Shown: one piece after another, positions 44,734-54,098 of the stretch
How positions within the stretch are numbered: position 1 is the stretch's first letter
Layout of the letters: the number at the start of each line of letters is the position of its first letter
Source of the DNA: CAVVGZ01 sp963841845
GTDB lineage: Bacteria; Chloroflexota; Anaerolineae; Anaerolineales; Anaerolineaceae
Length of the DNA stretch: 64,000 nucleotides
Direction: 5' to 3'
Assembly (NCBI GenBank): GCA_963841845.1
Contig: CAWJEG010000013.1
Location: forward strand, 558,001-622,000
Program-made: the position numbers and the translations under genes
The notes under the pieces: model-generated
Told to the model about the DNA's origin: nothing
What the model saw: the letters and a program-made list of their open reading frames with translations, nothing else
Database searches by the model: none

Positions 44734-46260
44734 ATGTTATCCAGAGTTTTTTCCTGTGCAGTGATGGGTTTGGATGGTGTGATTGTAGAAGTTGAAGTTG
44801 ACATTGGTCAGGGGGGACTTCCGGTGATGGTAATTGTTGGACTGCCGGATACTGCTGTGCAGGAAAGCCGCGAACGAGTTCAATCTGCTATCAAAAATTC
44901 CGAACTGGATTATCCTCGAAAAAGAATCATCGTAAACTTGGCACCGGCATCGGTACGCAAGGAAGGCCCTGCCTACGATCTGCCAATAGCATTAGGAGTA
45001 ATAGCAGCCAGCGGCCAAATTCCATTAGAGGATCTGGCTGACTGCCTGGTTATCGGTGAATTGTCACTCGATAGTTCAGTCCGCCATGTCAGCGGAATAT
45101 TACCAATGACTGCTTGTGCCAGGGAAGCAGGATTTACCTCAGTTTTTGTACCTGCCTGTGATGCTGCAGAGGCAGCCTTGATTCCTGGAATAACCGTCTA
45201 TCCGGTCAATAACCTGATGGACCTCTCGAATCATTTCAATGGGGTTTCTCCCATCCAGGCTTTTCCGTCATACATCATGGAGAGGATTGAATCCCCGGCT
45301 CAAACCGATTTTCAGGAAATAAAAGGCCAGGAGCATGTCAAGCGCGCACTTGAAGTAGCCGCTGCAGGAGGCCACAATGTATTAATGGTAGGTCCTCCCG
45401 GGTCCGGAAAAACACTCCTTGCGCGTGCGCTGCCAGCCATCCTGCCATTGATGTCAATAGAGGAAGCATTGGATGTCACCCGCATATACTCTGTAGCCGA
45501 CAGCCTGCCCGCTGATACCCCTCTAATTCAGGCACGGCCATTCCGGGCTCCGCATCATACCATCTCTCACGCAGGGCTTGTTGGTGGAGGTAACTGGCCG
45601 CATCCAGGTGAAGTATCACTTGCGCATCGCGGGGTGTTGTTCCTGGATGAACTGCCCGAATTTGGTCATCGTGTGCTGGAAGTTCTCAGACAGCCGCTGG
45701 AGGATAAGGTCGTAACAATCAGCCGGGCACAGGGATCATTGACATTCCCGGCGAATTTCCAGTTAATTGCCGCCATGAATCCATGCCCTTGTGGATATTT
45801 TGGTGATCACGTCAAACCCTGTACATGTTCCAACCAGGTAATTCAAAAATATCAGAAACGTATATCAGGTCCGCTATTAGACCGGATTGATATTCATATT
45901 GAAGTACCGCGCATTGAATATCAAAAATTAAGCGACCAGAGGTTGGGAGAAAAATCCAGGGCAATTCAAGAGAGAGTGGATAAAGCCCGAAACCATCAGA
46001 TAAATCGGTTTAATAATAACGGACTATTTTGTAACGCAGATATGCGCCCGGAGCATATCCGAAAATTTTGCGAACTTGACCAGTCCGGGGAAAAGATCAT
46101 CCGTTCAGCGATGGCACAAATGCTGCTGTCTGCCCGGGCATACCACCGTGTGTTGAAACTGGCCCGTACAATTGCCGACTTATCCGGGTCTCCAACCATC
46201 CAGACGCCTCACCTGGCTGAAGCACTTCAGTATCGCCCACGGATAATGGAATTAGCATAA
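44734..46260 (+). CDS. comM: ComM/YifB-family Mg-chelatase-like AAA+ ATPase
   Basis: The 508-residue protein has the ComM N-terminal domain (MGLDGVIVEVEVDIGQGG, VGLPDTAVQESRERV), the AAA+ core with Walker A VGPPGSGKTLLARALP (about 220-235) and Walker B VLFLDELPEF, the MNPCPCGYFGD loop, and the C-terminal Mg_chelatase_C domain. ComM is a branch-migration helicase that aids recombination in natural transformation in some species. It is the last gene before the dcw promoter. Confidence 0.93.
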   Translation: MLSRVFSCAVMGLDGVIVEVEVDIGQGGLPVMVIVGLPDTAVQESRERVQSAIKNSELDYPRKRIIVNLAPASVRKEGPAYDLPIALGVIAASGQIPLEDLADCLVIGELSLDSSVRHVSGILPMTACAREAGFTSVFVPACDAAEAALIPGITVYPVNNLMDLSNHFNGVSPIQAFPSYIMERIESPAQTDFQEIKGQEHVKRALEVAAAGGHNVLMVGPPGSGKTLLARALPAILPLMSIEEALDVTRIYSVADSLPADTPLIQARPFRAPHHTISHAGLVGGGNWPHPGEVSLAHRGVLFLDELPEFGHRVLEVLRQPLEDKVVTISRAQGSLTFPANFQLIAAMNPCPCGYFGDHVKPCTCSNQVIQKYQKRISGPLLDRIDIHIEVPRIEYQKLSDQRLGEKSRAIQERVDKARNHQINRFNNNGLFCNADMRPEHIRKFCELDQSGEKIIRSAMAQMLLSARAYHRVLKLARTIADLSGSPTIQTPHLAEALQYRPRIMELA

Positions 46261-46500
46261 TTCAGAGCCCCTTGCTTCTTCGATTAAATTCTTATTTGAA
46301 ATAACTTATCCCCAAAAAATCATCCGGAAATATATTTCTGGAATGCATGGTTTCCATGCTTAATTGGAGTCGATTGGTTGCAGAAATCCTTTCGAATATT
46401 TTGGAAATTATTATTTTAAATATTTTTTATCATTTTCCTCTTATAAATCTCAATTAACCTTAAAATATTGCAAATTGGACAAAATTGGTAGGCACAATAC

Positions 46501-46529
46501 TTGCATATTGGGCTCAATTCGTATATACT
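46501..46529 (+). promoter_or_regulatory. Sigma-70-type promoter of the dcw cluster
   Basis: TTGCAT (46501-46506), 17-bp spacer, TATACT (46524-46529). Confidence 0.8.
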
Positions 46530-46563
46530 GTGGTTAATAGTGGTTAAAAGTGGATTAAAGTGG
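46530..46563 (+). promoter_or_regulatory. MraZ-box array (four GTGG repeats, 10-bp period)
   Basis: GTGG begins at 46530, 46540, 46550 and 46560, a run of four direct repeats of the MraZ-binding kind spaced exactly one helical turn apart and starting right at the -10 box. MraZ (coded by the next gene) is expected to bind here and repress the cluster. Confidence 0.85.
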
Positions 46564-46585
46564 AACGCCGGTGTTTACCGGCGTT
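46564..46585 (+). other. Perfect stem-loop after the MraZ boxes
   Basis: AACGCCGGT (46564-46572) pairs with ACCGGCGTT (46577-46585) around GTTT. It would form at the 5' end of the dcw mRNA, 26 bases before the mraZ ATG. No U-run follows, so it may stabilise or regulate the message. Confidence 0.65.
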
Positions 46586-46611
46586 CTGCATAAGAAGGCA
46601 AGGTAGAACGC

Positions 46612-47049
46612 ATGTTCTTTGGACAATACGAGCACACCATTGACGAAAAAGGACGCATCACCATCCCGGCCCGCTTTCGGGCAACCCTGGAAAATGGCGC
46701 ATACCTGACCCGGGGGTTTGATAAAAACTTAATCCTTTTAACCCGAGACTCCTTTGAGAAAATTTCCCGCAGCATCAATCAGTTAAGTATAACCGATCCC
46801 AATACCCGCCAATTGTTCCGGTTAATTTATTCAAGTGCTAATGAGGTTGAATTCGATAAAATCGGTAGAATTCTCATCCAGGGATTTCTCAAGCAGGCCG
46901 CCAACCTTGAAAGTGCTGCTGTGGTTGTTGGCGCTGGAAATTATATAGAAATCTGGAACCCTGAAAGCTGGAACAAACACATGCTGGAACTTGAGGATAC
47001 AGAGGCAAACAACCAGCGTTTCGCTCCCTTGGAATTAACGGTCGAATGA
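46612..47049 (+). CDS. mraZ: Transcriptional regulator MraZ
   Basis: MraZ is a ring-forming DNA-binding protein with two SpoVT/AbrB-like half-domains that controls the dcw operon. The 145-residue product begins with FFGQYEHTIDEKGRITIPAR and repeats the motif as NEVEFDKIGRILIQGFL (second DxxGR). The length is normal. It is the first gene of the cluster and its binding boxes lie upstream. It ends three bases before rsmH. Confidence 0.96.
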   Translation: MFFGQYEHTIDEKGRITIPARFRATLENGAYLTRGFDKNLILLTRDSFEKISRSINQLSITDPNTRQLFRLIYSSANEVEFDKIGRILIQGFLKQAANLESAAVVVGAGNYIEIWNPESWNKHMLELEDTEANNQRFAPLELTVE

Positions 47050-47052
47050 AGA

Positions 47053-48003
47053 ATGATCTCCGAAGATGCCGCAAATTCGATTGCGCACCAACCTGTACTT
47101 TACCAACAGATCTTAGATTTCTTAAAACCCAAAAGCTCCGGAGATTATGTGGATGCTACCGTGGGCGCCGGGGGTCATGCCTGGGGTATTCTCGAAGCCA
47201 GTTCTCCTGAAGGGAGATTACTCGGACTTGACCTTGATTCACAGGCGCTGGAAATTGCACACCAGCGTCTTTCTGTTTTCGGACAGAGAGTCACCCTGGT
47301 GCATGCCTCATACACCACTTTATTGGAGAACGTTCAACAATTCGGTTTTACCGGGGTTCTTGGGATCATCCTTGACCTGGGGGTTTCATCCATCCAGCTG
47401 GATTCCAGTAGCCGGGGTTTTTCATTCATGCGGGATGGGGCGCTGGATATGCGCTTTAATCCCTACAGCAATACTACGGCTGCGGACCTGGTCAACTCCT
47501 TGCCAGAGGATAGACTTGCTGAAATCCTCTGGAAATTCGGGGAAGAGCGAAACTCCCGCAGGATTGCCCGGGCTGTCGTTGCCTCCAGGCCGCTGAAAAC
47601 CACAACTGAACTGGCTGATATTGTGCGCAAGGCAGGTGGAAAAACCCGGGGAGGAATTAATCCGGCGACGAAAACTTTCCAGGCCCTGCGCATCGCCGTC
47701 AACCGTGAACTAGAATCTATCACCGAGGTTTTGCCGCAGGCAGTTGCTGTGCTTACTCCGGGCGGCAGAATTGCAGTGATTTCGTTTCACTCATTAGAGG
47801 ATCGCATTGTGAAGCAGTATTTCAAGCAGGAAAGCAGGGATTGCATTTGTCCCCCGGACCAACCGGCATGTAATTGTGGGCACAAGGCTTCCCTTAAAAT
47901 CCTAACCGCAAAGCCTGTAGTTGCCGACGGAAATGAGATAAAGGAAAATCCAAGATCTCGCAGTGCAAAATTACGGGTGGCGGAGAAACTAGACTTGGCA
48001 TAA
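47053..48003 (+). CDS. rsmH: 16S rRNA (cytosine-1402-N4)-methyltransferase RsmH
   Basis: RsmH (MraW) methylates C1402 of 16S rRNA in the decoding centre. The 316-residue protein starts HQPVLYQQILDFLKP, has the SAM motif DATVGAGGHAWGI, the LGLDLDSQAL acidic motif, the DLGVSSIQLDSSSRGFSF block and VISFHSLEDRIVKQYF near the C-terminus. A C-terminal cysteine cluster (CICPPDQPACNCG) is typical of the family. Canonical position after mraZ. Confidence 0.96.
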   Translation: MISEDAANSIAHQPVLYQQILDFLKPKSSGDYVDATVGAGGHAWGILEASSPEGRLLGLDLDSQALEIAHQRLSVFGQRVTLVHASYTTLLENVQQFGFTGVLGIILDLGVSSIQLDSSSRGFSFMRDGALDMRFNPYSNTTAADLVNSLPEDRLAEILWKFGEERNSRRIARAVVASRPLKTTTELADIVRKAGGKTRGGINPATKTFQALRIAVNRELESITEVLPQAVAVLTPGGRIAVISFHSLEDRIVKQYFKQESRDCICPPDQPACNCGHKASLKILTAKPVVADGNEIKENPRSRSAKLRVAEKLDLA

Positions 48004-48025
48004 GAGTTGCACGGATAATATAAAG

Positions 48026-48502
48026 ATGTCGACAGAAGAAAACCAGGCATTTCAACAAGCACCATGGCGGGTCCAGCTGCAAATCCTCGGGATGGTTCTC
48101 TTAGGGTTTGTAACAACCGCCCTGGTTGCCAGTATATACCTGAATGTATCCGCACAGACTGCATCTGCAGCCATTGAAACCGAATCACTGAGCTATACCA
48201 GGGATACACTGCAGCGGCAAATTGCTTCCTTACGAACTGAAATTGGTGTTATCACCTCCGCCAGGGAAATGCGGAAAAGGGCTGAAGAGCTTGGTTTCTC
48301 ATTACCAGATGCAGAGAGTTCTAATTATTTGTTGGTTGAAGGGTATCCAGGTAAACAAACAAAAATTTCCGCTCCCCCGATTACACAGATTGAGCTTCCT
48401 GAATCAATATTAAAACCGATATATACCCAATCCCTCTGGGAGTGGCTGTATGAAAACATGGTTGATTTTCGAATGAACCAATACGGGAGTCTTCTAAAAT
48501 GA
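48026..48502 (+). CDS. ftsL: Cell division protein FtsL-like
   Basis: The 158-residue protein has one membrane helix (about 20-44) and an extracytoplasmic coiled coil (ETESLSYTRDTLQRQIASLR, about 50-85), the layout of FtsL, a bitopic partner of DivIC/FtsB and FtsW-FtsI. Sequence conservation in FtsL is low; the assignment relies on architecture and the position between rsmH and ftsI. Its TGA overlaps the ftsI ATG in an ATGA arrangement. Confidence 0.78.
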   Translation: MSTEENQAFQQAPWRVQLQILGMVLLGFVTTALVASIYLNVSAQTASAAIETESLSYTRDTLQRQIASLRTEIGVITSAREMRKRAEELGFSLPDAESSNYLLVEGYPGKQTKISAPPITQIELPESILKPIYTQSLWEWLYENMVDFRMNQYGSLLK

Positions 48503-50284
48503 AATGGTTCCCAATTCTCCCGCACAACCCTTGTGGGATTATTATTTTCCGTAGTTGGTATCGCAATTATTGGCCAATTATTAAGGATCAATATTAGCTC
48601 CGTTACAAGGACCTTCAGCGAGAATGCAAATAGGGTTTATGAATACCGCCGGGAAATCATCTACCCGGAAAGGGGATATATTTATGACCGCTGGGGACAC
48701 TTGCTTGCCGGAAATCAGGAGGTTTATGAGGTAGGGGTTGATCTGAACAGCGTAACCAATCCAGAAAGTATTGCCAGTGTGCTTGAAGAGGTTCTGGATT
48801 TAGATTACGGAGATATATTACAGGAAACCAAAAAAGAGTATGAACAAGGGGTTTCAGAATATATTGTTCTGGCGAATTTCGTAAAACCCGAAGATATCGC
48901 CCGTTTGGAGGAAATTCGAGATTCTTACTGGGAAATTCCAAGCTCTGAAATAAAGAAGGGCGAAAGAAGACCAAGCCTGAACGGTCTGACATGGCAACCA
49001 CATTTACAAAGGACATATCCAGAAAATGATGTGGGTGGAAATATCGTAGGGTTTTATGCGTTCCGGGATATGGTAAAGGGGAAACCCTATTTTGGGATAG
49101 AAGAAAAGTATGACAATATCCTTTCAGGCAGCACAATTGAAGTCTTGGTTCCAAACAATCCGAATTTGATTGAAGAGCTGCCCACTGCCCCCCCCGGTGC
49201 CAGTTTGGTGCTTACAATTGACAGAGAGATTCAGTCCAATGTAGAAAGCATTATTGACAGGGCAGTAAAACAGAACGGTGCTGTGTCCGGTACGGCTATT
49301 GTTATAGATCCCGAGACTGGTGAGATTCTGGCGATGGCAACCACACCACGCCTGAACCTTAATGAATACTGGAAATTAACGGAACAATTTGATGAGTCCA
49401 CTCCGTTCAATAGGGCGGTCGGTGCATCCTTCGAGCCTGGCTCGGTTTTTAAAGTGCTTACCATGGCAACGGCGTTGGATACCGGGAAGGTTACCCCCAA
49501 CACCCCATTCCTGGATACAGGGACCATCACAATTGGTGGAATCAGTATCTTCAACTGGGATAGAGCAGCCTGGGGACCTCAGACAATGCTGGGTTGTATG
49601 CAGCATTCATTGAATGTATGCCTGACCTGGGTAGCCATGCAAATTGGCAATCAGGATTTCTATACATACCTCCAAAACTTCGGAATCGGAAAGAAAACCA
49701 ATATAGACCTGGCCGGGGAAGTAACCTGGCCATTAAGCATTCCTGGGGATGAAAATTGGTGGGAGGCTAACCTTGGTACAAACTCCTTTGGACAGGGCGT
49801 TTCAGTAACTCCCATCCAGTTCATTACCGCCATTTCAGCCATTGCAAATGACGGAGTAATGATGGCACCACACGTTTTAAAATCGGTTATCGATAACGAT
49901 AGGCAATACGATTACACTCCCCAGATAATTGGTAATCCGGTCTCAAAAGAAACATCCCGGACTTTAACCGATATGTTGGCTGTTTCATTAGAGGAAGAGG
50001 CGTCCAACGCCCTTGTACCAAATTACCGGGTGGCTGGAAAAACAGGTACGGCAGAAATTGCTGGACCATATGGATACACCACCAACCAAACCAATGCCTC
50101 TTTTGTCGGATGGGGACCAGTTGCTGATCCAAAATTTGTTGTTTTTGTCTGGCTGGAAAAACCTTCCAGTTCACCCTGGGGTTCTATTGTAGCATCCCCG
50201 GTTTTCAGCGAAATCGTACAAAACCTGGTGACATATATGGATATTCCTCCTGATGGCACACAGGTTGGTATATCTAACCAATAA
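48499..50284 (+). CDS. ftsI: Division transpeptidase FtsI (PBP3-like), frameshift at codon 2
   Basis: FtsI is the septal class B penicillin-binding protein. The corrected 594-residue protein has a membrane helix (about 15-32), a dimerisation/pedestal region, and a transpeptidase domain with all motifs: SVFK in FEPGSVFKVL (SxxK), SLN in HSLNVCLTW (SxN) and KTGTAE. The ATG at 48499 overlaps ftsL and has an upstream GGGAG; reading through needs one extra A in ATGAAATGG to be dropped (giving MNGSQFSRTTLVG). A GTG at 48533 in the main frame has no ribosome site. The intact catalytic motifs contrast with the fusion at 8992-11613. Confidence 0.92.
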
Positions 50285-50296
50285 AAGGATATCCTC

Positions 50297-51718
50297 TTGA
50301 TAACCCTGGCAATCATTCTGGAAGCACTAATAGGTCTGAAGGTTGATTATCCTTCGATGATAATCAGTGAGGCTTGTATTGATTCCCGTCTAGCCATTCC
50401 CGGATCAATGTTTGTAGCGCTGCCCGGGGAAAATGTTGATGGGCACCAGTATATCGGAAATGCATTTCAAAATGGCGCCCATATCGCTTTAGTAGAACAA
50501 GACCTATCCGACAGATTCCCAACAATAGACCTGCGGGGAGTCTACTCCCTCCAGGAAATTCAGCAAATCTCCTCACCGGTTTGCTTATTGGTTGAAAACA
50601 GTCTTAAAGCGTTACAAATTATTGCAAAGTTTTGGCGGTGCCAAATTAATCCCAGGGTAATTGGAATAACTGGCAGTGTGGGAAAATCTACTACCAAGGA
50701 ATTGGCTGCTGCGGTGCTTTCCCAGCGGTATTCAACAATTAAAAATAAGGGCAATTACAACAATGAAATTGGCTTACCGCTGACAATTTTACAAATTGGG
50801 CGCGGACATCAGCGGGCAGTCCTTGAAATGGGATTTTATGTACCCGGGGAAATCACCTTCCTTTGTGATATTGCTCAACCGCATGTAGGGGTCGTTACCA
50901 ATGTTGGTACTGTCCATGCTGAGAGAGCCGGCTCTCAGGAAACCATCGCCAGGGGTAAAGCCGAACTTGTACAATCTCTGCCACCTGCCCCTGATGGAAC
51001 GGCAATATTAAATTTCGATGATCCATTTGTTCGAGCGATGGCTGAAAATACATCCGCCCAGGTCTTTTTCTATGGATTAAATCCCGTTGCTCATCTCTGG
51101 GCTGACGAGATTTATGGAATGGGATTGGAAGGTATCAGGTTCCGCCTGCATTATCAGAAAGAAAAGATATACCTGAAAGTGCCCTTAATCGGAAGACATT
51201 CAGTCCACACTGCTTTACGTGCTGCAGCCGTGGGCCTTGTTGAAGGGCTTTCATGGGATGAGATAGTCCATGGTCTGCAGAGGGGTCAATCTCAACTCCG
51301 CATGATAGCTGTTCACACTCAATCAGGTGCCCTTATACTGGATGATACCTATAACGCATCCCCGGAATCTATGATTGCAGCATTAAATCTACTCTCCGAA
51401 ATGGAAGGAAATAAAATCGCTGTTTTAGGAGAAATGTTGGAACTTGGAAAATACGAAGAACGCGGCCATTCCATGGTTGGCATCCGCGCAGCCGCGGTCT
51501 GTGATGAATTGGTTGCAGTGGGAAATCGCAGCAGGATGATTATTGAAGCAGCCATAATTGCAAGAATGCCAAAAAATCGAATTACATGGTTTGAGACCGT
51601 AGAAGAAACCATCGATTATCTTTCTTCCAAATTACAGCAAAACGATGTCGTTCTGATAAAGGGTTCTCATGGAATGAGGATGGACCGCATTGTATCTGCC
51701 TTGGAGGTTCCGGAATGA
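50297..51718 (+). CDS. murF: UDP-MurNAc-tripeptide-D-Ala-D-Ala ligase MurF
   Basis: MurF adds D-Ala-D-Ala to UDP-MurNAc-tripeptide using ATP. The 473-residue protein has the N-terminal Mur ligase domain (EACIDSRLAIPGSMFVALPG), the ATP motif GITGSVGKSTTKEL, the MurF-typical GNYNNEIGLPLTIL and LDDTYNASPESMIAAL. The start is a TTG at 50297 with a weak AAAGGAT site. It is not MurE: those motifs are MurF-type. murE itself is absent from its usual slot between ftsI and murF. Confidence 0.92.
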   Translation: MITLAIILEALIGLKVDYPSMIISEACIDSRLAIPGSMFVALPGENVDGHQYIGNAFQNGAHIALVEQDLSDRFPTIDLRGVYSLQEIQQISSPVCLLVENSLKALQIIAKFWRCQINPRVIGITGSVGKSTTKELAAAVLSQRYSTIKNKGNYNNEIGLPLTILQIGRGHQRAVLEMGFYVPGEITFLCDIAQPHVGVVTNVGTVHAERAGSQETIARGKAELVQSLPPAPDGTAILNFDDPFVRAMAENTSAQVFFYGLNPVAHLWADEIYGMGLEGIRFRLHYQKEKIYLKVPLIGRHSVHTALRAAAVGLVEGLSWDEIVHGLQRGQSQLRMIAVHTQSGALILDDTYNASPESMIAALNLLSEMEGNKIAVLGEMLELGKYEERGHSMVGIRAAAVCDELVAVGNRSRMIIEAAIIARMPKNRITWFETVEETIDYLSSKLQQNDVVLIKGSHGMRMDRIVSALEVPE

Positions 51719-52713
51719 AAGAAAACTCCCTGGCAATTGCCTTCAGTATGCTAAGTTTCATGATGACAGTTATATGGGGAGGTCCTTTGCTTCGTGTATT
51801 AAGATATTTTCGAATTGGGAAACTAATTCGGGTAGAAGGACCAGACCGGCATTTTACAAAAATGGGAACCCCAACAATGGGTGGTGTGATGTTTATCCTG
51901 CCGGTTGTTCTCATTACGATGATGCTTAATGCAGTTTCACTTCTCGGTGGCAATTTCGATATTCTGGGGAAGACCGTATTGCTCCCTCTGCTTGTTATGT
52001 TGGGCTTTGGTTTGCTCGGTGCAATTGATGACTGGGAAGGTATCCGCGGACCCAGGCGCGGTTTAGGCATGCGTGCCCTTACAAAATTCATACTGCAGAT
52101 CTTTTTAGCTATCGGCGCAGCGTACGCCCTTAAATATATTCTCAAGGTTCCGGAGTTGTATTGGCCGGGTTTTTGGGTGCCATTTGAACTGGGAAATTGG
52201 TATATCCCAATCGCCGTTTTTATTATCGTTGGTATGTCAAACGCCGTTAATTTTACAGACGGGCTGGATGGATTGGCTGGACTTATTGCTGCGACCGCTT
52301 TTGCAGCATATGGGGCAATCGCTATTTACCAGCAGGAGGTTTTCCTTGGCAGATTCTGTTTTACTTTAGTTGGCAGCCTGTTTGGATTTCTGTGGTTCAA
52401 TGTCCATCCGGCACAATTATTCATGGGTGACACCGGTTCCCTCTCACTGGGAGCAGTGCTGGCAGTTGCTGCACTGATGACCGGTCAGTGGTTGGTCCTG
52501 CCATTAATTGCTATCATTCCGGTCAGTGAAACCTTAAGTGTAATTATCCAAATTATTTACTTCAAAGCTACCAGAGGAAAGCGTTTTTTCAAAATGGCGC
52601 CTTTACACCATCACTTTGAACTGGAAGGCTGGAGCGAAACCCAGATTGTTCAACGATTCTGGCTTGTCAGCTTGCTTTTTGGAATGTTAGGAATTGCGGT
52701 AACTTTGGTATGA
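51715..52713 (+). CDS. mraY: Phospho-MurNAc-pentapeptide translocase MraY
   Basis: MraY makes lipid I by transferring phospho-MurNAc-pentapeptide to undecaprenyl phosphate at the membrane. The 332-residue protein has ten predicted helices and the family motifs PTMGGVMF, NFTDGLDGLAG (catalytic aspartates), GDTGSLSLGAVL and the HHHFELEGWSE loop. It overlaps murF and murD by four bases each. Confidence 0.96.
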   Translation: MKENSLAIAFSMLSFMMTVIWGGPLLRVLRYFRIGKLIRVEGPDRHFTKMGTPTMGGVMFILPVVLITMMLNAVSLLGGNFDILGKTVLLPLLVMLGFGLLGAIDDWEGIRGPRRGLGMRALTKFILQIFLAIGAAYALKYILKVPELYWPGFWVPFELGNWYIPIAVFIIVGMSNAVNFTDGLDGLAGLIAATAFAAYGAIAIYQQEVFLGRFCFTLVGSLFGFLWFNVHPAQLFMGDTGSLSLGAVLAVAALMTGQWLVLPLIAIIPVSETLSVIIQIIYFKATRGKRFFKMAPLHHHFELEGWSETQIVQRFWLVSLLFGMLGIAVTLV

Positions 52714-54098
52714 ATACGACAGCATGGGAAGGTCAACGGGTAGTAATTATTGGTGCCGCCCGCCAGGGGTTGGCATTAGCTCGATATTTAATCAGAAATG
52801 GGGCTGAGGTTATCCTGAATGACCTGCGGGCGGAAAACAGTCTTACCCATGAAATGGCTAACCTCGATCACCACAACCTGAAATGGGTTTTGGGGGGTCA
52901 TCCTTTTGAGATTCTTGATAATGCAAACCTGATTTGCCCATCTGGCGGGGTTCCTTTGGATTTGCCTATACTTCAGGAAGCCCGCAGTCGGAAAATTCCA
53001 TTCTCGAACGATTCCCAGATTTTTTTGGACAATATCAAGGCTTTGGTGATTGGTATTACAGGATCAGCAGGAAAAACAACAACAACCAGCCTGGTTGGAT
53101 TAATTGCCCAAAAATGGGTGCAGCCGCCTGTAAAAGCCTGGATTGGTGGAAATATTGGCAATCCGCTCATAGATTATCTGAATGAAATTCAACCGAATGA
53201 CTATGTGGTTCTGGAACTGTCCAGTTTTCAGCTTGAATTAATGCATTCATCCCCGGCAGTTGCAGCAGTATTAAACATCACCCCCAATCATTTGGACCGG
53301 CACGGTACCATGCAGGCATATACAAATACCAAGGCTAACATCCTTCGGTTTCAGGGTGCTGGTAATACAGCTGTGCTCAACCGGGATGATCCGGGATCAT
53401 GGAATTTGCTGCCCTATATAAAAGGGAATTTGGTCACCTACGGGTTGGAAGCTGCTTCCCAAAACGAGGTTGGAACATATTCTAGAAATGGGCAGATATT
53501 CCTAAATGACGGGAATCGGGAGTTGCCCATCCTTTCCATTAAAGATATTCAATTGCGAGGCAGGCATAATATATTTAATGTTCTTGGTGCTTGTGCTATT
53601 GCGTTCTCTGCCGGGTTTTCAATCGAAGCAATGAAAGAGGCGATATGTGAGTTTAAAGGCGCTCCACACCGCCTGGAATTAGTCCGCAGCTTGAACGGCG
53701 TGAGTTGGTATAACGATTCGATCGCCACCGCTCCAGAGAGGACAATAGCAGCAATTCAATCATTTACCGAACCGATAGTTCTACTGGTAGGGGGTAAGGA
53801 TAAAGATCTTCCCTGGGATAATCTGATCGCATTAATAAACCAGAGGGTTGATCACCTCATTGTATTCGGTCATCTTGCTGAAAAAATAATGGGTTTTTAC
53901 CAGGGTAAAAGGAATTGCGCTTTTCCTCAAACCATTGATCAATGCGAACGGTTAGAGCAGGCTGTAAATATCGCTGCGGAGCGGTCACAACCGGGAGATA
54001 TTGTACTGCTGGCTCCGGGCGGAACCAGTTTTGATGAATTTAAAGATTTTGAAGAACGAGGCGCTAAATACAGGGAATGGGTATGCAAACTTACGTAA
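52710..54098 (+). CDS. murD: UDP-MurNAc-L-Ala:D-Glu ligase MurD
   Basis: MurD adds D-glutamate to UDP-MurNAc-L-Ala. The 462-residue protein has an N-terminal Rossmann-like domain (VVIIGAARQGLALARYLI), the ATP-binding GITGSAGKTTTTSLVG, a central domain (LNITPNHLDRHGTMQAY) and the C-terminal VSWYNDSIATAPERTIAAI block. Order and length are normal for the dcw cluster. The 3' end overlaps ftsW by 22 bp. Confidence 0.95.
   Translation: MNTTAWEGQRVVIIGAARQGLALARYLIRNGAEVILNDLRAENSLTHEMANLDHHNLKWVLGGHPFEILDNANLICPSGGVPLDLPILQEARSRKIPFSNDSQIFLDNIKALVIGITGSAGKTTTTSLVGLIAQKWVQPPVKAWIGGNIGNPLIDYLNEIQPNDYVVLELSSFQLELMHSSPAVAAVLNITPNHLDRHGTMQAYTNTKANILRFQGAGNTAVLNRDDPGSWNLLPYIKGNLVTYGLEAASQNEVGTYSRNGQIFLNDGNRELPILSIKDIQLRGRHNIFNVLGACAIAFSAGFSIEAMKEAICEFKGAPHRLELVRSLNGVSWYNDSIATAPERTIAAIQSFTEPIVLLVGGKDKDLPWDNLIALINQRVDHLIVFGHLAEKIMGFYQGKRNCAFPQTIDQCERLEQAVNIAAERSQPGDIVLLAPGGTSFDEFKDFEERGAKYREWVCKLT

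Larger units (their letters stand above)
46261..46611. promoter_or_regulatory. Control region of the division and cell-wall cluster
   Basis: No gene. From the 5' end it holds AT-rich sequence without clear structure (46261-46500), then a sigma-70-type promoter (46501-46529), four GTGG repeats (46530-46563), and a stem-loop (46564-46585) before mraZ. Confidence 0.7.

Noticed and set aside
50297..51718. murE instead of murF
   Set aside because: GNYNNEIGLPLTIL and LDDTYNASPESM are MurF-type motifs.
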